Assembly: GCA_030280995.1 (NCBI GenBank)
Contig: JASXTE010000011.1
Location: 7,013,501-7,077,500, forward strand
DNA length: 64,000 nt
Reading direction: 5' to 3'
Origin: Hemileia vastatrix
Lineage: Eukaryota; Basidiomycota; Pucciniomycetes; Pucciniales; Zaghouaniaceae
The notes beneath the pieces were generated by a model that was not told the origin of the DNA, ran no database searches, and saw nothing but the letters and a program-made list of their open reading frames with translations. Position numbers and translations under genes: made by a program. This document shows positions 1 through 11,554 of the stretch, piece after piece; position 1 is the first letter of the stretch, and every line of letters begins with the position of its first letter.

Positions 1-636
1 ATCATTCTGGACTCAAGCTTCAATAAAGTTGAATTGAAACAGAGATAATTTCTAGCAGCACAACACCATATTTACAAAGGTGTAAAATACCTCAAATATT
101 ACTCATAATATAGGAAGGCAAGGAATCTACAAAATTCACATTTCAAACGAGGATTTATATTTTGAATTTGAAATTGAGAAATGGAATATTATTTTCCAAT
201 TTAAATATCTATTAGTCATTTTAACAAAAGTTTTCAGTAATCAGATTGAATTTTGATGGTATTTTGTTGTAGATTAATCATTTTGATGAGACATTTACTC
301 AAAATTACTGGTTTCGTTTCTAATATTCCATGTGAAATTCATTATGAATCTTTTTGAAAGTGAATAGTTGACATATTGGATATGCAAAAGCTTATGTTAG
401 ATCAAAGTGAGATCAAAGGGAGCTTAACTGATGATCAAATTAGGATTTTACAAGATCAAACGGTGATCAATGTAGGTTCATCTTGAGCTCAATCTGTGAC
501 AAATCTCTGACTAAATGTAAGGCCAAACAATTTCCTACATGGTGATGATGTGTGCATAATTCAAGCATAGATTTGTGGCTCAACGGAGCTCAAGCAAGGG
601 GTATTGCTAGCAATACCCCCCCATTTTTTCTGTGGT
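1..636. other. Unassigned AT-rich sequence left of gypsy A
   Basis: I see no convincing coding region, RNA gene or repeat boundary here. A reading frame opens at 552, but only the part from about 637 onward resembles gypsy polyprotein, so the preceding 28 codons look fortuitous. The stretch may hold a very decayed 5' part of the neighbouring element, but no protease or gag motif is legible. Confidence 0.5.
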
Positions 637-3600
637 GTATGGCATTTGCTCATGGTTCAAATGAACTAGGATTGGTCAAAGACCATGAGATGAAAATCTC
701 TTTAAGCTGTGATTTGGATAATATTCCTGGCAGCCTGAAAAAGAAACCTTACCCAGCATCTCCTGCAAAAAGGAAAGATATTGAAGACAATATAAAGATG
801 TTGTTGGAAATGGGTATTGTTGAAAAAGTAGACACAACACCTAAGTATTGTGTCATTTCACCAGTATTGATCTCTTATGAAAAAGATAAGGCAAGATTAT
901 GTGGTGATTATAGAGCTCTGAATACATACACAGTAGATGATATTTACCCTCTACCAAGGATAGTGTCAGCCTAGATATCCCTAGGACTGAGTATTTCTTA
1001 TGCTTAAAATAAGATAACCTTAAGTACATTAAGCTTATATCTTAAAAATAAGGTTAAAACAATTATATATATGATTATTATACATTTATATATAATTATT
1101 ACACTATTATATAACTTGTAGTAGTTTAAATAGCTTATCCATAGCTTAATAATACTTATTAAGGTGTTAATGGAGTCATAATATACTTATCTTAAGTGAT
1201 ATTAAGTAATTATTGACATACATAAGCTTAAATGTATACATAAATCTCATATTCAGTGAAATATGCAGTATATTATGTATATTTAGGTCTATAAGTGGGT
1301 TTTAGCCTCTTAATAGCCTATACCCTTAGTTTTTCTGCTTATTTTAGGTCATATGGATGAAATCAGTGGATTCACAATGCCTACAGAAGCATAGACATCT
1401 ATATCAGGCGCATACACTCAGTTTGGACAACTTAATCTGCTTCCTTGGATGGATATTCACGGATTTATGGGTTGGGAGGTTATTGCTGGGTTAATGTGGA
1501 TGCTTGGGGATGTTATTGGGGGCTTGGAAACTTCATTTGTTTCCTTTATATCCTTTGGGTTTCATTAAATCTCTTTTGGATTGTTTATTTTACCTGTTTC
1601 TTTATGGTATCCGCTTTTATCTGGGTTTTCTATTTATGGTATAGGTCTGTGTTATCATTAATTGTGATGGAGGGTCCTTACTGGAGGTCTGGGTGTTGAA
1701 TCTTCTTGAAGTGGATGCCATGAGGAGGTGATGGGCCCTCATAGTGCTGTAATTGCCAGGGATAGAAGTGACATCATCTGGATTGAATGTCTGTGCACTC
1801 CAAGGGATTTGGGTATAAGTAAGGAGGGATTTTGACGGTTATTTATCATCATTCACTTACTACAATTCAAAAAAACACTAAAATACAGTTATTAGCATTT
1901 AGAAATATATTATAAAGCCTTTTATAAGTTGAAATTATCATTATATAAGCTATAACTATATTCTATTTATCTATTTTCCACCACTAGCACGCATTTAAAT
2001 GCAAGTATTGTGAGTTTTATTTGAGTATAACTATTTTATTAGTCTTCTCCTAAGGTTTAATCACTAAATAATTTATAAATAAGTAGTGGGACTATAAATA
2101 AACACTATTATATCATACTTAAATACTAGATACACTGACAGATAGATTCTATCCATGCTACTTTACAAGGAGCAAAATATATTTCCTGTCTGGATGGAAA
2201 CAAGTTTACCACCAGATTCCTGTGGAAAGAAATTCTCAAAATTACTTATTAATAACCACACATATGGGTATATATAAGTATGTGAGAATGCCATTTGGCC
2301 CAAAGAATGCACCTTCAGTCTTCCAAAAATTGATGGATAGTGTTTTTCATCAGGAAATGGTTGAAGGATGGCTATTGGTCTATATTGATGACATCATAGT
2401 GTTTTCAAAAACATATGATGAACATTTAAATCACCTGAAAAGAGTCTTTCAAAGGATGGATGAATATAATATGACAATTGCATTAAAGAAATGTAAGTTT
2501 GGATTTCAATCCTTGAAAGTACTTGGACATGTTGTATCTGGATTAGAAATTTGTGTTGACCAGAATAAGGTGGCAGAAATTAAAAACATTGGGATACCTA
2601 AAAATGTAAAAGAGGTTCAAAGTTTTTTGGGTATGTGTGGATATTATAGACAATATATTAAAAATTACCAATCCATTGCAGCTCCTTTAACAACATTAAT
2701 CAGGAAAAATGAGGCTTCCATTTGGAATAATGAAAGACAACACGCCTTTGTTAAATTAAAGGGGTGTTTAATGACAGCTCCAATATTGGGACTGCCAGAT
2801 TTAACCCTACCTTTTATCTTGTACACTGATGCAAGCTTCATAGGTTTAGGTGCTGCTTTACAGCAGAAACAGATAATAAATGGAAAATTATCTGAAGTTG
2901 TTATCGGTTATATATCCAGAACCTTAAGAAAAACAGAATTAAGGTATGGTTCTACACAGCTAGAATGTTTAGCCGTGGTGTGGGCTTTGGAGAAACTTCA
3001 TTACTATCTGGAAGACCAGAAGTTTGAACTTATAACAGATTGCAGTGCAGTAAAATCATTACTAAACATGAAAACCCCTAATAGTCACATGTTTAGATGG
3101 CAACTAGCTGTACATCAGTACAGAGTATGAATGACAATCACTCATAGAGAAGAAACATTGCATTCTAATTTGGATTTATTATCCAGAAGTCCTTTGCCAA
3201 ATGATGCTGACAACCCAGCTTATGTACCTGAAAATGAGGTTATACATATATTTGGGATTTATATAGTGGATTTAGAAGAAGAGTTTATGCAAACTATATT
3301 GTAAAATTGTTCATCTGATAAGGATTTGACTAAACTATCTACCATTCTTAATGATCCAACAAATTCCTCCATGAGTGCATTAATTAAAACCTTGCCTCCA
3401 AAGTATAGAAATGCGTTGGAAAAAGGTAAACTATCAATTGAAGATGGATATATATATTACTGGAAAAGGTTAAGTAATGTAATAGTGATACCACCTTCTA
3501 TGAAAGAGTTAATGTTGAGTACTTGTCATGATGACATCTTAGCTGGTCATTTTGACTTTAACAAAACATTAACCATAGTTAAAAACACAGCCTGGTGGAT

Positions 3601-4815
3601 AAACATGAAAGAAGATGTACAAAAATACATTGAAACATGTGACTCTTGTCAGAAATCTAAAAGATTAACTGGGAAGAGAGCTGGGTTGTTACAACAAATA
3701 GAGCAGCCAAAAGCTCCATGGGAAATTATAAACATGGATTTTGTAACTGGCTTGCCATTAGCAGGAAAAGAAAGTTTCAATTCTTGCTGGGTAATAGTAG
3801 ATAGATTAACAAAAATGTGTAAATTTATCCCTACCCATAAAGAGGTATCTGCAAAAGACTTGGAACTACTATGGTGGACTCAGATGATGAATACTGCTGG
3901 GTTCCCCAAAGCCATAATATCTGACAGAGACCCTAAATTTGCTTCAGAGTTCTGGACATCTTTGATGGAAGTATCAGGTTGTCAATTGAAATTGTCTACA
4001 GCACACCATCCACAAACTGATGGGCTGGCTGAGAGAATGATACAAAATTTAGAAGACATGATCAGAAGATATTGTGCCTTTGGATTAGAATACAAAGACA
4101 ATGAGAAATTCACACATGACTGGGTAACATTAATTCCTGGCCTTGAAATTGCTTATAATAGCACAACTCATTCTGTAACAGAGAAGAAACCATTTTAACT
4201 CTGGCTGGGATAAGTACCAAATACTTCAGTAAATCATTTAAATAAATTACCAAGGTTGGATATACACCCTGGTACTAAATCCTTTATTCATATGCAACAA
4301 ATGTGTAGGAAGCATTCAGAAGAATGCATCCAAAAATTATTCAAATATGAAAAGAAAAGGTGGGACAAATCTCATAAAGAATTTGAATTCAAAAAGGGAG
4401 ATGAAGTCCTTATATCAACACTACATTATAACTTACAAGGTAATGTTAAATTAAAGGATACCTTTTTAAGACCTTTTGTAGTAAGTAAAATGGTTGGTAA
4501 TAATGCAGTGGAAGTCATATTAGATGCTCCATATGATAGGAAACATCCAGTTTTCCCTATCTCATTATTGAAACCTTGCCATGCAAATGATCCTGACTTA
4601 TTTCCAAAAAGAAAGGGAAGGCCTAAAAAGCAACCTGAAGAAATTGTGGAAAAGCAGAGATTGAAAAAATACTCAAGAAAATAATTCTTACTAAAGAAAT
4701 AGGAGCTGATTATATACTAAGATTTAAAAGGAAATCAAATGAATTTGATAAATGGATACCTGAAAAAGAAATTTCTAATTTATCCACCCTTCATAAAAAC
4801 TTTAAACAGAAATAA
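637..4815 (+). pseudogene. Gypsy A pol pseudogene (RT, RNase H, integrase, chromodomain)
   Basis: Polyprotein fragments in order: RT N-terminal part (637-963), an interruption by a solo LTR, then RT palm with YIDDIIVFSK at about 2380-2410, RNase H with YTDAS near 2825, the HHCC finger of integrase near 3530-3655, and the DDE core (MDFVTGLP near 3735, ISDRDPKF near 3920, AERMIQ near 4030). A basic tail with GRPKK (near 4620) and a chromodomain-like end follow in a shifted frame, ending at 4815. Stops or frameshifts break it at 3128-3130, 3302-3304, 4196-4198 and near 4680. The domain order and chromodomain place it in the chromovirus branch. It is very close to element D in protein sequence and cannot encode a working polyprotein. 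Confidence 0.9.
964..2140 (+). repeat. Solo LTR, family F, copy 1
   Basis: A 1177-bp unit begins TGTCAGCC and ends CTGACA, and is flanked by GATAG at 959-963 and 2141-2145. TG...CA ends plus a 5-bp duplication are the hallmarks of an LTR, and no internal element sequence is present, so this is a solo LTR left by recombination. It interrupts the RT of gypsy A between the codons for PLPR and SIHATL. The same unit recurs at 19550-20726, 22602-23778 and 55585-61358. It carries an open frame at 1445-1699 (84 aa, rich in aromatic and hydrophobic residues) that is also open in two other copies. Confidence 0.92.
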
Positions 4816-4994
4816 ATTTGTGTTCAACCAGCTGAGGGGTTAAAAACAAGTATTCATATTATTTTATTATGTTTTATTTCTTTAAAATATAATCTTTAAT
4901 GCTACAGAATTAATCTGAATACCTGAAAATTACAAATAAATAAATAAAAATGTATAACTTTTCATTTTTTTATTGTTTTTTTTGGGTGGGCAAG

Positions 4995-6450
4995 TTTCAG
5001 CCTGTATATCCCCAGAACTGAGTAAAAAGTGCTTATAAGTTTTTTTAAAAACATGAACTATACAGGGGAACAATAATTGAGAGTACACAAACAGTATACA
5101 TAAGTAAAATTATGATAATATACAAAATATGCCATTATAACACCTTATATACACGCATATATCCACCTTTTATAAGTCTTATGTACTTAATATTAAGTTG
5201 GAATATGTTAGGGTAATCTTAAGAACCTTAAGTATAAGGCTACATAATTTTTAAGTACACTTAAAGCTGTTATATTCATTGTTTTACGCAAAAAAACAAG
5301 AAATGCGCTTTATTTCACTTAAAAGTTGACTATATGCGCTATTAAATTTAGAATATCAAAAATGCGCTTTGACAGATCAATTTGTCTCATTTAGGACTAT
5401 TGATTTGGCTATTTAGATGCATATAAATAACACTTTTCAAATTTGGTGTTTTTTATGCCAGAAATGGCTTCTGTGTACTGGCCACATACTGCCTGCTTTT
5501 TTCCCATGTGAGTAGCTTCATTTTTAGCAAAGTTAGCTTTTTCACACTATAATTACCCCACATTCTATGCCTACTGGGGGGAAAGACGTTAAAATAGGCA
5601 AGAGGCACTTATTTAGTGTCCTAGCATAATTAATAATGCATTGACCCTCTTTATATGCACTAATTTCATTAACAACCTCACTCTTGGCACCTTATTTCAC
5701 TACCACGCTTAAATTCACCTAAAATTAGTCAAGGATTTACCCATGCAAGCGCCTTCCAAGGACTGCATGTAGTTACCCCACATCTCACCCTTTTTTTGGG
5801 TTTCTAGGTGGTTTTTCAGTCAATTTTGGTCATTTTTGAATGGGAATTTCACGTAGTATAATGTCAGGATTAGCCCCATTATTTCTACTGTGAATCCCCC
5901 TTATTAGTAAGCTCTTATTAACCTTAATTTTCCCTCTTTAGTCTTTTATATTGATATATAATACGCATATACTCTCTTTTTTACTAATTCTTTAATTTTG
6001 ATGGATTTTCCCTATTATTACAGGATTTTGGTGGGTGATATTCTTCTAATTATGTTATGGGTCACTTGGGATGTTGATAAAGATTTCTATCAGTTGGAGG
6101 GAGGCGTCATTAACTTTGTATTGGACTGGTAAATCAAGGGATTCATTTGGGAACTTATTGTGTATGAAAGGAGGAGGTTTTGGGTCTTGTTTTCTACATT
6201 CTTTATCATTACAATTCAAATCATATAACCAAAAAAATTACAATACATATCAATTAACACTTTTAAAGTCTTTTGAATATTATCTGAATAATTAAAATCT
6301 ACTTTTCTACCAACTATAAGATTGTAAGCCATATATATAATTAGTGAGATTTATATTGCTGAGACCTTTATTTTGGTTTATATTTTACTACTTATTGGAT
6401 TTGTACTACAGTATTCATATAGGACTACTTAAATCTTCTAGACATAGACC
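4995..6450 (+). repeat. Diverged 3' LTR of gypsy A
   Basis: The start (TTTCAGCCTGTATATCCCC, then AGAACTGAGTA) aligns with the beginning of the F-family LTR. A G-rich tract resembling a polypurine tract (GGGTGGGCAAG) precedes it. Near 6200-6443 the layout again follows the F LTR, ending around CTTAAATCTTCTAGACATAG. The first dinucleotide is TT rather than TG, and the right boundary is uncertain by tens of bases. No duplication can be checked because the 5' end of the element is missing. Confidence 0.6.
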
Positions 6451-6469
6451 ATTCAAGCTATTTCACGTC

Positions 6470-6619
6470 CTTGTACTTGACCTCAGCATGACATGTTCTC
6501 TGATGATGTCTAATTTTGAGTCTGCAGGCTTTATATTCATTGTATGTCATGTGCCATACTTTTTCCATCTGGAGATCACTGGAGGTTGCACAGAGCTTGT
6601 ACTTGACCTCAGCCTGACA
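6470..6619. repeat. Short direct repeat pair
   Basis: A 24-nt string starting CTTGTACTTGACCTCAGC occurs at 6470-6493 and again at 6596-6619 with one mismatch. The copies are separated by about 100 bp of unique sequence. Both end in TGACA. I do not recognise the origin; it may mark an old small insertion or a local duplication. Confidence 0.55.
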
Positions 6620-7514
6620 ATTAGAACCTCAAAACTTTAATAAAAAATCTAGAAAACTTAAAGATAATAGAGCTACTTCCCCTCTTTACTCCAAACTAAT
6701 TTTTTTTCTAGCCTGAGCTGCCCCTATTCATCTAATTAAAAGTCATCAAAATTAAGTAAATTATGAAAAATCAAAAATACTTTATAAAATTATTAAAAAT
6801 AACAGAAAAAAAATAAAAATTTCCCAAAAATTTACAAAAGTTCTTGAGACTCTGGACGTTAATTTCCCTACACATTTTAGATCGATATTTGCATTTTTTA
6901 CCTGTAAAATAATTGTTAAAATCTTGACTTGTAAGATTAACCCTTTTATTCTACTTTTAATATTATTTCTGCCTCAATAAAATTAAAAATAAATTAAAAT
7001 AACTTCTCCCAAAACCCTCTTTAAATAATTCTTAGTGCCGTACTAATCTTTAGGATGCCACAACATGCCCCTAGACTAATAAATAAAACAAAATGTCAAC
7101 CTGTCAATTAAAAATACTGAAATAATATTTTTACTACTCCAGGGTTATCTTTCCCTAGTCACAGAAATACATAATATTTTAATTCCTACTCAAGGAAGGA
7201 AAATATTCACATGTCACTCAACCTCTCCATAAAAATCTCATTATGAGAATACTTAAGTCAATATTAGTATTTTGGGGTGTCAAATAATTAATTTTTATTG
7301 TGAGTTCTTTTAAGTTATAATATTGAGTCTGTCTTCAGTGTTATTGGTCAAAATGAAATAAGTATTTTGTCTTAACACTTAACAACTGTCTGAAACACAA
7401 ATGCACAAAAAATAAAAAAATAAAATAAAAAACTATAATGCCCTTTCTATTTTTCTACACCTCCCCCCAAATATATATATATATATTATATCTTCCCTCT
7501 CAAAAAACTTCTCA
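6620..7514. other. Intergenic AT-rich sequence
   Basis: No gene is supported. The reading frames here are short and low in complexity. If the phosphatase relic to the right once had a RhoGAP domain, it would have lain in this stretch on the minus strand, but I could not read any RhoGAP-like sequence. Confidence 0.5.
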
Positions 7515-9398
7515 TCAATCGCCATTACCCATCATTAAAAATCCAACTCTAATAGGAAAAAAAAAATCCTTCCTATTCTCAATAGAACCAATCACCACTT
7601 TATTCACTTCATCTTTTGAACCCCCCCTCCCACTACCATTTATTTCTGTAATATTTTCTTCCATTTGTCTTGTTTTCTCTACCCTAATTGGATCAATCAC
7701 AAAATGAATGTCTTCTGCTTGACCTTTATCTGTATATTTTAATTTTGAGATACCATTAGAAAGATATATATATATATATAATGTGAATGTACCTGGAGCA
7801 AGAGACCCAGACTACTGACAAATCTTCACCCACTCATCCACCACATGAAAATATCCAACTTTAGGACCTATCTTCCAGTGAGCATCTACCTTACTTTTAT
7901 TGTTTAAAGTAATTTTTTCACCAATCATCCCAACTCCTCCATGATCTTTATTCCACTTAATAAAATGAAAGTCCATGGGTTCAAGTTGAAAATCAGGTAA
8001 ATGATCATTTTCTAGACCATTTTATTCTCTTAGTAGAGAAGCTTGGATAGATTTATGTTAATCACGTTGCATGGGACAGACTGTTAACTCAGGTTTCATG
8101 GTAACTGGCTTGTGATCACTCATCACCTTTGAGAAATCAGTTCTGTATGAAAATACTTTAACATCATTCAGTCTTGCTAACAAGTGCAAGATCCAATCAG
8201 TGTAAGATAGGACTCTTTTTTTTCACTACAAGTTTTTTTTTAAAAAAAAAGAAAAAAAACTGATTGGTTAATGTAATTGATTTAAATGACCAATCTTCTA
8301 TGATGAGATAAATTGAAAAATACCTTGAATCATATTTGAAAGTGCCTAAATCAAAGTTATACATTGGATCAAATCTGATTTCATGTTCTTAAAAACCTTG
8401 AAAATACATGTCCGGGTTCTAATTGGGTTTTTAACATGTCTTTGGAAAAAAAAAGGAATTTGAACAGGATTCACATCATCAGATGAACACTGCGACAAAA
8501 TATCCAGGACTTGTTGATATGACAAGTCAACACAATAATTCAGGTCACTAATGGAAAAAAATATATTCCATACATGAGAAATAAATAAATAAGCTAAGCA
8601 TCTAGAGATAATATTAGAGAAACTAACAAACCCCAATCTAAAACAGATGACTTTTGGTAAATTGAATGTTGATAAACCAAAAAAATTTATGAATATGACT
8701 GATCCCACACCGTAAAAAATGAAGAAAAATAAAAATTTGCTAGCTTACCAAGTTTGGACTATTTCCAGGTACAGGGATGGACAGGTGACAGAGTTATTTG
8801 GTAAAAATTTAAGCTTAAGGCCAGGAAGAAGTAAAAGTAATCCTACTCTTCAGGCTGGTTGGATCTGAATGAAACTTGAGCCTCTTACAAATTTCCAATT
8901 TAGCATGATTCCAGGATTTGACCTGTTCCTGAAAAGCATCCAAATGACTGTTAATAAAGGTAAGATATGTATCTCAAAACCTGCTATATATATATATATA
9001 TATATATTTAAAATGTGAAAATTGTCATTGGGTAAAAAATCAAAAAAGAGATTGTTGACTTACTTAAATCTGACTGCAGTAGCTCCCTTACTTCTGATTC
9101 CCATTGTCCCAGTTCCAACATATGTGGTTGAGACATCAGAAATATCTTTTGAAATAGAAACTGAAGCATAAACTAAAATGAGGATTCCAACCAATTTTTG
9201 GCTAGCAACCTTGACCACTGTCTGAGAGGGAGAAGTAAAGGCACATTCCATAGTTTTATGAATGATTTCACCCCACAAATTTTCTTTGAATGGATTATAA
9301 CAAATATAAGCTTCTGGTGAACCATTGATTTCCTGTAAACTTTTTAACTAGAAGAATGTTTTTTCATGAATGGAAAAATTGCTAAGCTCAATTAGCAG
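7515..9398 (-). pseudogene. Inositol polyphosphate 5-phosphatase pseudogene (OCRL/INPP5B-like, with ASH domain)
   Basis: Read on the minus strand, pieces in family order are visible. They are LQEINGSPEAY followed by VSTTYVGTGTMGIRSKGATA (exon 9398 to about 9062); FINSHLDAFQEQV (about 8960); SDLNYCVDLSYQQVLDIL (about 8520); FDPMYNFDLGTFKYDS (about 8370); YTDWIL and MSDHKPVTM (about 8190-8110). An ASH-like stretch follows, with DFHFIKWN, DAHWKIGPKVGYFHVVDEW and SIENRKDFF (7970-7530). 5-Phosphatases of this type remove the 5-phosphate of PI(4,5)P2 on endocytic membranes, and the ASH domain marks the OCRL branch. It looks dead: in-frame stops at 9348-9350 and 8389-8391, two near 8020-8070 and one near 7810, plus a poly-T frame disruption near 8450. 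Catalytic consensus residues are changed (GDLNYR to SDLNYC; WCDRIL to YTDWIL). No RhoGAP part was found. Confidence 0.85.
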
Positions 9399-9698
9399 CT
9401 GAAAAATAAACACAACCAACACACATACATGCACAGATAATCATAATAAACAAAGGAGAACTCGCCCAATAACATCTAAATCAGCCAAATGAGTTGTGTC
9501 AGGTCATAGCCAAGAAGTGAGGCATTCACTAGGCAATTTGCCATGGATGTTCCAAGTTGCAAAGTGGGTCTGCAGGGGAGCGGCTGTCAACGTGGAAGAG
9601 GGGGGTGATATGCATGGTGGGTATGCATATGCATGTATGCATCTTCACTTTTTCTATATCAATCACGCGTTTTCTTCCAACACGCGTCCACCCAAAAA
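9399..9698. other. Bidirectional intergenic/promoter region
   Basis: This roughly 300-bp gap separates the minus-strand phosphatase relic from the plus-strand zinc-finger gene. Further N-terminal exons of the relic could lie here, but none is readable. It contains a cluster of ATGCAT palindromes listed separately. An open frame continues upstream of the chosen ATG (in-frame Met codons from 9633), so a longer N-terminus cannot be excluded. Confidence 0.5.
9610..9642 (+). promoter_or_regulatory. Cluster of four ATGCAT palindromes upstream of the zinc-finger gene
   Basis: ATGCAT occurs at 9610-9615, 9623-9628, 9629-9634 and 9637-9642, ending 57 bp before the start codon at 9699. Such clustering next to a start codon could be a transcription-factor platform, or merely a short tandem tract. 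No factor is assigned. Confidence 0.4.
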
Positions 9699-11516
9699 AT
9701 GTCTTCTTCCCTTCACAACCACAAACCCACCAAACTTTCTTCCACTCCTCATCGCCCTCCATCTTCTTCTCAAAATTTCAATTCTCCCGCTACTCCCTCT
9801 CTTTCAAATCTTAAGCCTAATCCTATGTCTAATCTTAAACCTCATCTTAAGCCTATTCCTAAGCCTATTCCTATGTCTAAGTCCCTCTTAAATTCTCTTC
9901 CTCACAATCAAAAACCCTTCTCCTCCTCCAATTCTATTCCCAAACCTAAGTCTCTTCCTTCCATCGTCCTTCCTTCTTCAAATTCTAAAAAAAGGAAGCG
10001 CAATCCTTCTTCTCCTTCCCTCCCTCATCCCTCCACTATCCCTTCTGCTACCCCCAAAGCAACTGACTCTTCCACTACTAATCCTACCGATCTCAATCGA
10101 TGTCATCAATGTCGTGAACCTTTTCCACCTCAAAGTTCTCTCTCTTGCACCAATTCAAAACCTCGTCCCATTAAACGCCGTCTGGGTGCATCCCTTCCTT
10201 CTTCTGATCCTCCTCTTCGGCATGTCAAATGTCATACTACTTATTGTGACAAGTGTCTTTCTAATAGATAGTCGGTTTATTTCTTTTCTTCTTCTTTGTT
10301 TCACCTTTTTTTTTATTTTTTTTATTTATTTATTCATTTTTCCTTATCTTTTTCTTTGCCTTCATAGTGGTGAACAAGCTGAGAATATTAGGTCTAGCTC
10401 TGATTCTTTGTCTGGATGGCGTTGTCCAATGTGCAAAGACTATTGCAATTGTAGCAGATGCAGGAAAATAAAAGGCTTGCCAGCAACTGGGTTGGTTGCT
10501 TATTTCTCATTTCCTGAAGGAATTTGTCTTGTCATTCTTATTTCTTTATCTAATATTTGATGATTTACTTTGGACAGTCGGCTCAGCTCTGCTATAAAAC
10601 AAGCTGGTGTCAGTTCTGTTCGTGAACTGCTGCAAGTTAACCCTGATGCACGGGTTTGTTTTTTTGGTTATTTATTCTTTCTCACCATGATACGAATCTT
10701 AATGTGTTATATATGCCATAATTAGGGCCCTGAAATGTTCAAGTCTCAGTCCACCAAACCTGATAAATTATCCAAAGAACAATCTTTAAAACGGCCCTCT
10801 TCAAAAACACATCATAAATCTACTTCTTCTCATCATTCTTCTAAACCTAAACCTGCTTCCAAAGCTAAATCCAAATCTCTAGAAAAATCAACCAAGATCC
10901 CCAAATCAATCTCTCCGTCTTCTCATCCCCAGAAATCAAAAAAAACTGGAACCAAAGCCAAAGTCAAAGAAACTGCTGAACTATCACCTCTAAATCCCAG
11001 TAACCCGTCTGCGCAAAGCAATCCTGCTCATTCTTCGAAAATGAATGAAAGACGTTTACCGAAATTGGTTCTCGCTCCACGGCAAATTTATGCTTTACCC
11101 ACCGATCAGCTATCTTCGGATCAAATAAAATTAAGGTTAAATATTCGAGAATTCTTTTATCGGTTTCGTCATCTGGTACCAGGTTTAGGTGCAGGAGACA
11201 ACAAATCCTTTCGGAATGAATCTCAAAGAGCAACTAAAATTCTTAATAGTATGGATGATATCATCCATTTTTGGATCGAGGATGAAGGCGGCACGAAATC
11301 TTTATTAGCTGGTTTAGTTAGACTTGCCTCCAATCAACAGGAAAATGAGGTTGATGGTTCTTTGTTAAGCAATCCTGCGAAAAGTTTACCAGTCTTGAAT
11401 CACTTGATTAGAGATACTAAAACTCTTTTTTCCAATTCTCAGAATGTTCAAACTTGGAAAAGTCAGTTTTCATGTTACATTTGGAGAGAAGACTTTTTTT
11501 AAAATCATATTGATTC

Positions 11517-11554
<38 letters not shown>

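Larger units (their letters stand above)
637..6450 (+). mobile_element. Gypsy element A, 5'-truncated and degenerate
   Basis: This is a plus-strand Ty3/gypsy relic. It begins abruptly just upstream of the reverse transcriptase, at the motif MAFAHG, and runs through RNase H, integrase and a chromodomain tail. A diverged 3' LTR of about 1.45 kb follows. The 5' LTR, gag and protease are missing. A solo LTR (964-2140) splits the reverse transcriptase with a 5-bp duplication. Both edges are approximate: the left is where protein similarity stops, and the right is judged from resemblance to the end of the F-family LTR. Confidence 0.75.

Noticed and set aside
9529..9762. Minus-strand and alternative plus-strand frames over the first exon of the zinc-finger gene
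   Set aside because: They are shadows of the Ser/Pro-rich first exon; only the chosen frame carries the zinc-finger motifs and fits the splice phases.
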